Source of the DNA: Acidobacteriota bacterium
GTDB lineage: Bacteria; Acidobacteriota; Terriglobia; Terriglobales; Acidobacteriaceae
Reading direction: 5' to 3'
Length of the DNA stretch: 6,617 bases
NCBI GenBank assembly: GCA_021793595.1
Contig: JAJYSL010000241.1
Location: 1 to 6,617, forward strand
Within the stretch, counting starts at the first letter, position 1. Each line of letters starts with the position of its first letter. The position numbers were made by a program, and so were the translations under genes. Below, piece by piece: positions 4,777 to 6,617 of the stretch. Under the pieces are notes generated by a model. The model was given only the letters and a program-made list of their open reading frames with translations. It was not told the DNA's origin and searched no databases.

Positions 4777-5832
4777 CTACAACAGGATAGATTCGAGAGG
4801 ACTGCGCTGTGATGCCAGCAATACCTTATTTGCCAGAAGATTCCTTTTACCGCTCAGTGCGCGTTCGGCGGAACTAAGTGCCAACTCCGGCAGATTGTTG
4901 CTTTCGGAAATATGCGCCAGAATGACATAGCGTGCGCCGCCGTCGTATTCCGAAGCGAGAAACTCTCCCAAGGCGTCGTTGGAAAGGTGGCCGACTCGCG
5001 ACAATACTCGCTGCTTCACCACCCATGGATAGGGGCCGTCGCGCAGCATTTCCACATCATGGTTGGATTCAATCATCAGCAGGTCGGCTCCATGCATCTG
5101 CATGCGAACATTGGGGGCCAAATAGCCCAGATCGGTGGCTATGACAATGCGCATCCCTTCCGTCTGCAGGACAAAGCCGACCGGGTCCGCGGCATCGTGA
5201 GGAATGGTGAAGGGAGTGACGCGGATATCGCCCACTTCAAAAGGAATTCCGGCGTGGAAGTATTCGACGCAGGGCAGGCAGGCAGGATCAGCTTCACGAG
5301 ATCTGGAAAATAGTTCCTGGACTTCAGGTGGATCGCCGCAAGGTGCCGAGGCGCATTTCAATCTCTCCGCCAGCTCTTCTAAGGTTGCGGCGGAACCGTC
5401 GGCAGCGTTTCCCGTTTCCTGTTCCGCGGTCACCTTATCCAGAATCGTTTCGCCCTCCGTTGGGCCGCATTCTCCGTCCACCGACGCGCGTGAGCCTTCG
5501 GCATTCTGTTGCCGGCGCATTTCCAGCCATGCCTGAAAACCCATGGTGGTCCGCGGAGTCATCCATTCGCGCCAGGCTGCATGGGTGGCCTGCGTGGCAT
5601 AGACGGGAACCTTCCACCGGCGGGCCAGCACGGAAAGACCCTGCACATGGTCGGAATGCTCATGGGAAACAAGGATGCCGTCCAATTTCTCCGGGTCTTC
5701 CCCGCTAAGCCGCATGCGCTTCACAATCTCTCTCGAACTGAACCCGGCATCAAGGAGGATGCAGGTGCGGCTGGTGGAGACCACCGTGCAGTTGCCTTTG
5801 GAACCGGAACCCAAGACTGTGACGCGAACCAT
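4777..5832 (-). CDS. Metallo-beta-lactamase-fold hydrolase, YycJ/WalJ family, with a ~94-residue insertion
   Basis: The 351-residue product opens with the family signature VTVLGSGSKGNCTVV (5-18) and LLDAGFSSREIVKR (26-39). The metal-binding motif is SHEHSDH, giving H57, H59, D61 and H62. Later ligands are visible as TIPHDAADPVGF (H212), ATDLG (D234), VGHLSNDA (H282) and LAHISESNN (H307). YycJ/WalJ proteins are about 260 residues. The excess here is one block at about 95-188, polar, acidic and Cys-containing, between the strand VPVYATQATH and the strand EYFHAGIPFEVGDI. Family members are two-metal hydrolases thought to act on nucleic acid; in Firmicutes they sit with the WalKR cell-wall regulators. 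I chose ATG 5832 because the signature starts there; the longer in-frame start at 6000 overlaps the upstream gene. No clear ribosome binding site is seen. The gap to the upstream dehydrogenase gene is 31 bases, so co-transcription is likely. Confidence 0.93.
   Translation of the reverse strand: MVRVTVLGSGSKGNCTVVSTSRTCILLDAGFSSREIVKRMRLSGEDPEKLDGILVSHEHSDHVQGLSVLARRWKVPVYATQATHAAWREWMTPRTTMGFQAWLEMRRQQNAEGSRASVDGECGPTEGETILDKVTAEQETGNAADGSAATLEELAERLKCASAPCGDPPEVQELFSRSREADPACLPCVEYFHAGIPFEVGDIRVTPFTIPHDAADPVGFVLQTEGMRIVIATDLGYLAPNVRMQMHGADLLMIESNHDVEMLRDGPYPWVVKQRVLSRVGHLSNDALGEFLASEYDGGARYVILAHISESNNLPELALSSAERALSGKRNLLANKVLLASQRSPLESILL
5269..5550 (-). other. Cys-containing insertion within the YycJ-like hydrolase
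   Basis: This segment encodes residues about 95-188. It is rich in Glu, Ala, Gly and Ser, and includes a probable helix TLEELAERLK (150-159). Cys residues are at 122, 160, 165, 185 and 188, the last two as CLPC (C-x2-C) and 160/165 as C-x4-C. It lies between the metal-binding HxHxDH motif and the second half of the fold, where it would form a lid or side domain rather than disturb the active site. A small zinc site or disulfide is an inference. Confidence 0.6.
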
Positions 5833-5863
5833 ATGCAAAAGAGTACCGCGTTTAGGAATGAAA

Positions 5864-6617
5864 TCAATAGTGGTAGAAACCGCGGCCGGATTTGCGTCCC
5901 AGCCAACCCGCGTCCACCATGCGAACCAACAGCGGGCAGGGTCGATATTTCGGGTCACCGAATCCGTCCTGCAAAACACGCATGATGTCCAGGCAGACAT
6001 CGAGTCCGATGAAATCCGCCAATGTCAGCGGGCCCATGGGATGCGCCATGCCAAGCTTGAAGACCTCGTCGACAGCTTCCGGCGTGGCGACCCCTTCCAT
6101 GACGGCGAACATGGCTTCGTTCAGCAACGGCATTAGCACGCGATTCGACACAAACCCGGGCGCATCGTTGACTTCGATCGGGGTTTTCTCCAGCTTCAGC
6201 GCCAGATCCCGAACCTGATCGAAGGTTTCCTGGCTGGTGGCCATGCCGCGAATCACTTCGACCAGTTTCATCACGGGAACGGGATTGAAGAAGTGCATTC
6301 CAATCACGCGATCCGGTCGGCTCGTCACGCCGGCAAGTTTGGTGACGGAGATGGAGGACGTGTTGGAAGCGAGAATCACTTCTTTGCGGGTGATTCGATC
6401 GAGGTCGGCAAAGATAGCTTGCTTGATTTCAAACTTCTCCGTGGCTGCCTCCACAACAAAGTCGCACACCGCCAGCCGCTCCCGATCCAGTACGCCAGTG
6501 ACGCGCATGCGTGCCGTCAGTGCTGCCTCCGCGGTGATCTTTCCCTTGGCGGCTTCGCGGTCTAGATTCTTGCTGAGCGTTGCCAGTCCGCGATCGAGAA
6601 AATGCTGCACCACGTCG
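5864..6617 (-). CDS. 3-hydroxybutyryl-CoA / 3-hydroxyacyl-CoA dehydrogenase, 5' end outside window
   Basis: The frame is open from the window edge to TGA at 5866-5864, giving 250 residues of an enzyme that is usually about 280-295. The missing N-terminal 35-45 residues would hold the GxGxxG NAD-binding loop. The rest of the Rossmann domain is present: VVEAATEKFEIKQAIFADLD, then ASNTSSISVTKLA, then GMHFFNPVPVMKLVEVI with the catalytic His (codon 6295-6293). The dimerising C-terminal domain follows with IEVNDAPGFVSNRVLMPLLNEA, MAHPMGPLTLADFIGLDV and the terminal GRKSGRGFYHY. The enzyme oxidises (S)-3-hydroxyacyl-CoA to 3-oxoacyl-CoA with NAD(P), or runs in reverse in butanoate synthesis, in the cytoplasm. 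It is the short stand-alone form (Hbd/PaaH/FadB2 type), not fused to an enoyl-CoA hydratase within what is visible. The chain-length preference cannot be told from sequence alone. Codons GTG 6613 and 6610 are internal, not starts. Confidence 0.95.
   Translation of the reverse strand, partial: DVVQHFLDRGLATLSKNLDREAAKGKITAEAALTARMRVTGVLDRERLAVCDFVVEAATEKFEIKQAIFADLDRITRKEVILASNTSSISVTKLAGVTSRPDRVIGMHFFNPVPVMKLVEVIRGMATSQETFDQVRDLALKLEKTPIEVNDAPGFVSNRVLMPLLNEAMFAVMEGVATPEAVDEVFKLGMAHPMGPLTLADFIGLDVCLDIMRVLQDGFGDPKYRPCPLLVRMVDAGWLGRKSGRGFYHY

Noticed and set aside
4777..6000. Longer 407-residue start for the YycJ-like hydrolase
   Set aside because: The extra 56 residues lie mostly over the end of the dehydrogenase gene in another frame and are unlike the family, whose signature begins at the ATG at 5832.

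Overview
The window (about 57% GC by eye) looks like ordinary chromosomal DNA from a Gram-negative-type bacterium. Acidobacteriota (Acidobacteriaceae/Koribacter-like) is my best guess. It rests on the style of the ECF sigma/short zinc-finger anti-sigma pair, a YycJ-type metallo-hydrolase next to a hydroxyacyl-CoA dehydrogenase, and the base composition; it is inference and no marker gene is present. I see no tRNA, rRNA, CRISPR array, insertion sequence or phage gene.

Layout from left to right. (1) Minus strand, 1-2509: a large secreted lytic transglycosylase, cut at its C-terminus by the window edge. It has a signal peptide, a very Arg/Ser/His-rich linker, a long TPR-like solenoid and a C-terminal SLT catalytic domain. 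(2) 2510-2666: a divergent promoter region in which both genes have a -10-like box only a few bases before the ATG. (3) Plus strand, 2667-3080: a small SnoaL/ester-cyclase-like (NTF2-fold) protein. (4) 3081-3260: a leader with inverted repeats. (5) Plus strand, 3261-3896 and 3893-4144: an ECF sigma factor and a soluble zinc-finger anti-sigma factor, overlapping by GTGA. (6) Minus strand, 4220-4678, convergent with that pair: a two-helix membrane protein that also carries an N-terminal C...HxxxCxxC motif. (7) 4679-4776: a 98-bp gap with a perfect 12-bp inverted repeat. (8) Minus strand, 4777-5832: a YycJ/WalJ-family metallo-beta-lactamase-fold hydrolase with a Cys-containing insertion of about 94 residues. 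(9) Minus strand, 5864-6617: a 3-hydroxybutyryl-CoA dehydrogenase-type enzyme whose N-terminus lies outside the window.

How they may work together. The sigma factor and its overlapping zinc-finger partner form a standard regulatory switch. The convergent membrane zinc-finger protein could be a second, membrane-located regulator in the same circuit, but this is inference. The transglycosylase and the YycJ-type hydrolase fit a loose cell-envelope theme. The dehydrogenase is fatty-acid or butanoate metabolism and probably shares a transcript with the hydrolase (31-bp gap). I found no clearly new multi-gene system. The most interesting items are the paired zinc-finger proteins, the Cys-bearing insertion in the hydrolase, the basic linker of the transglycosylase and the likely leaderless divergent promoters.
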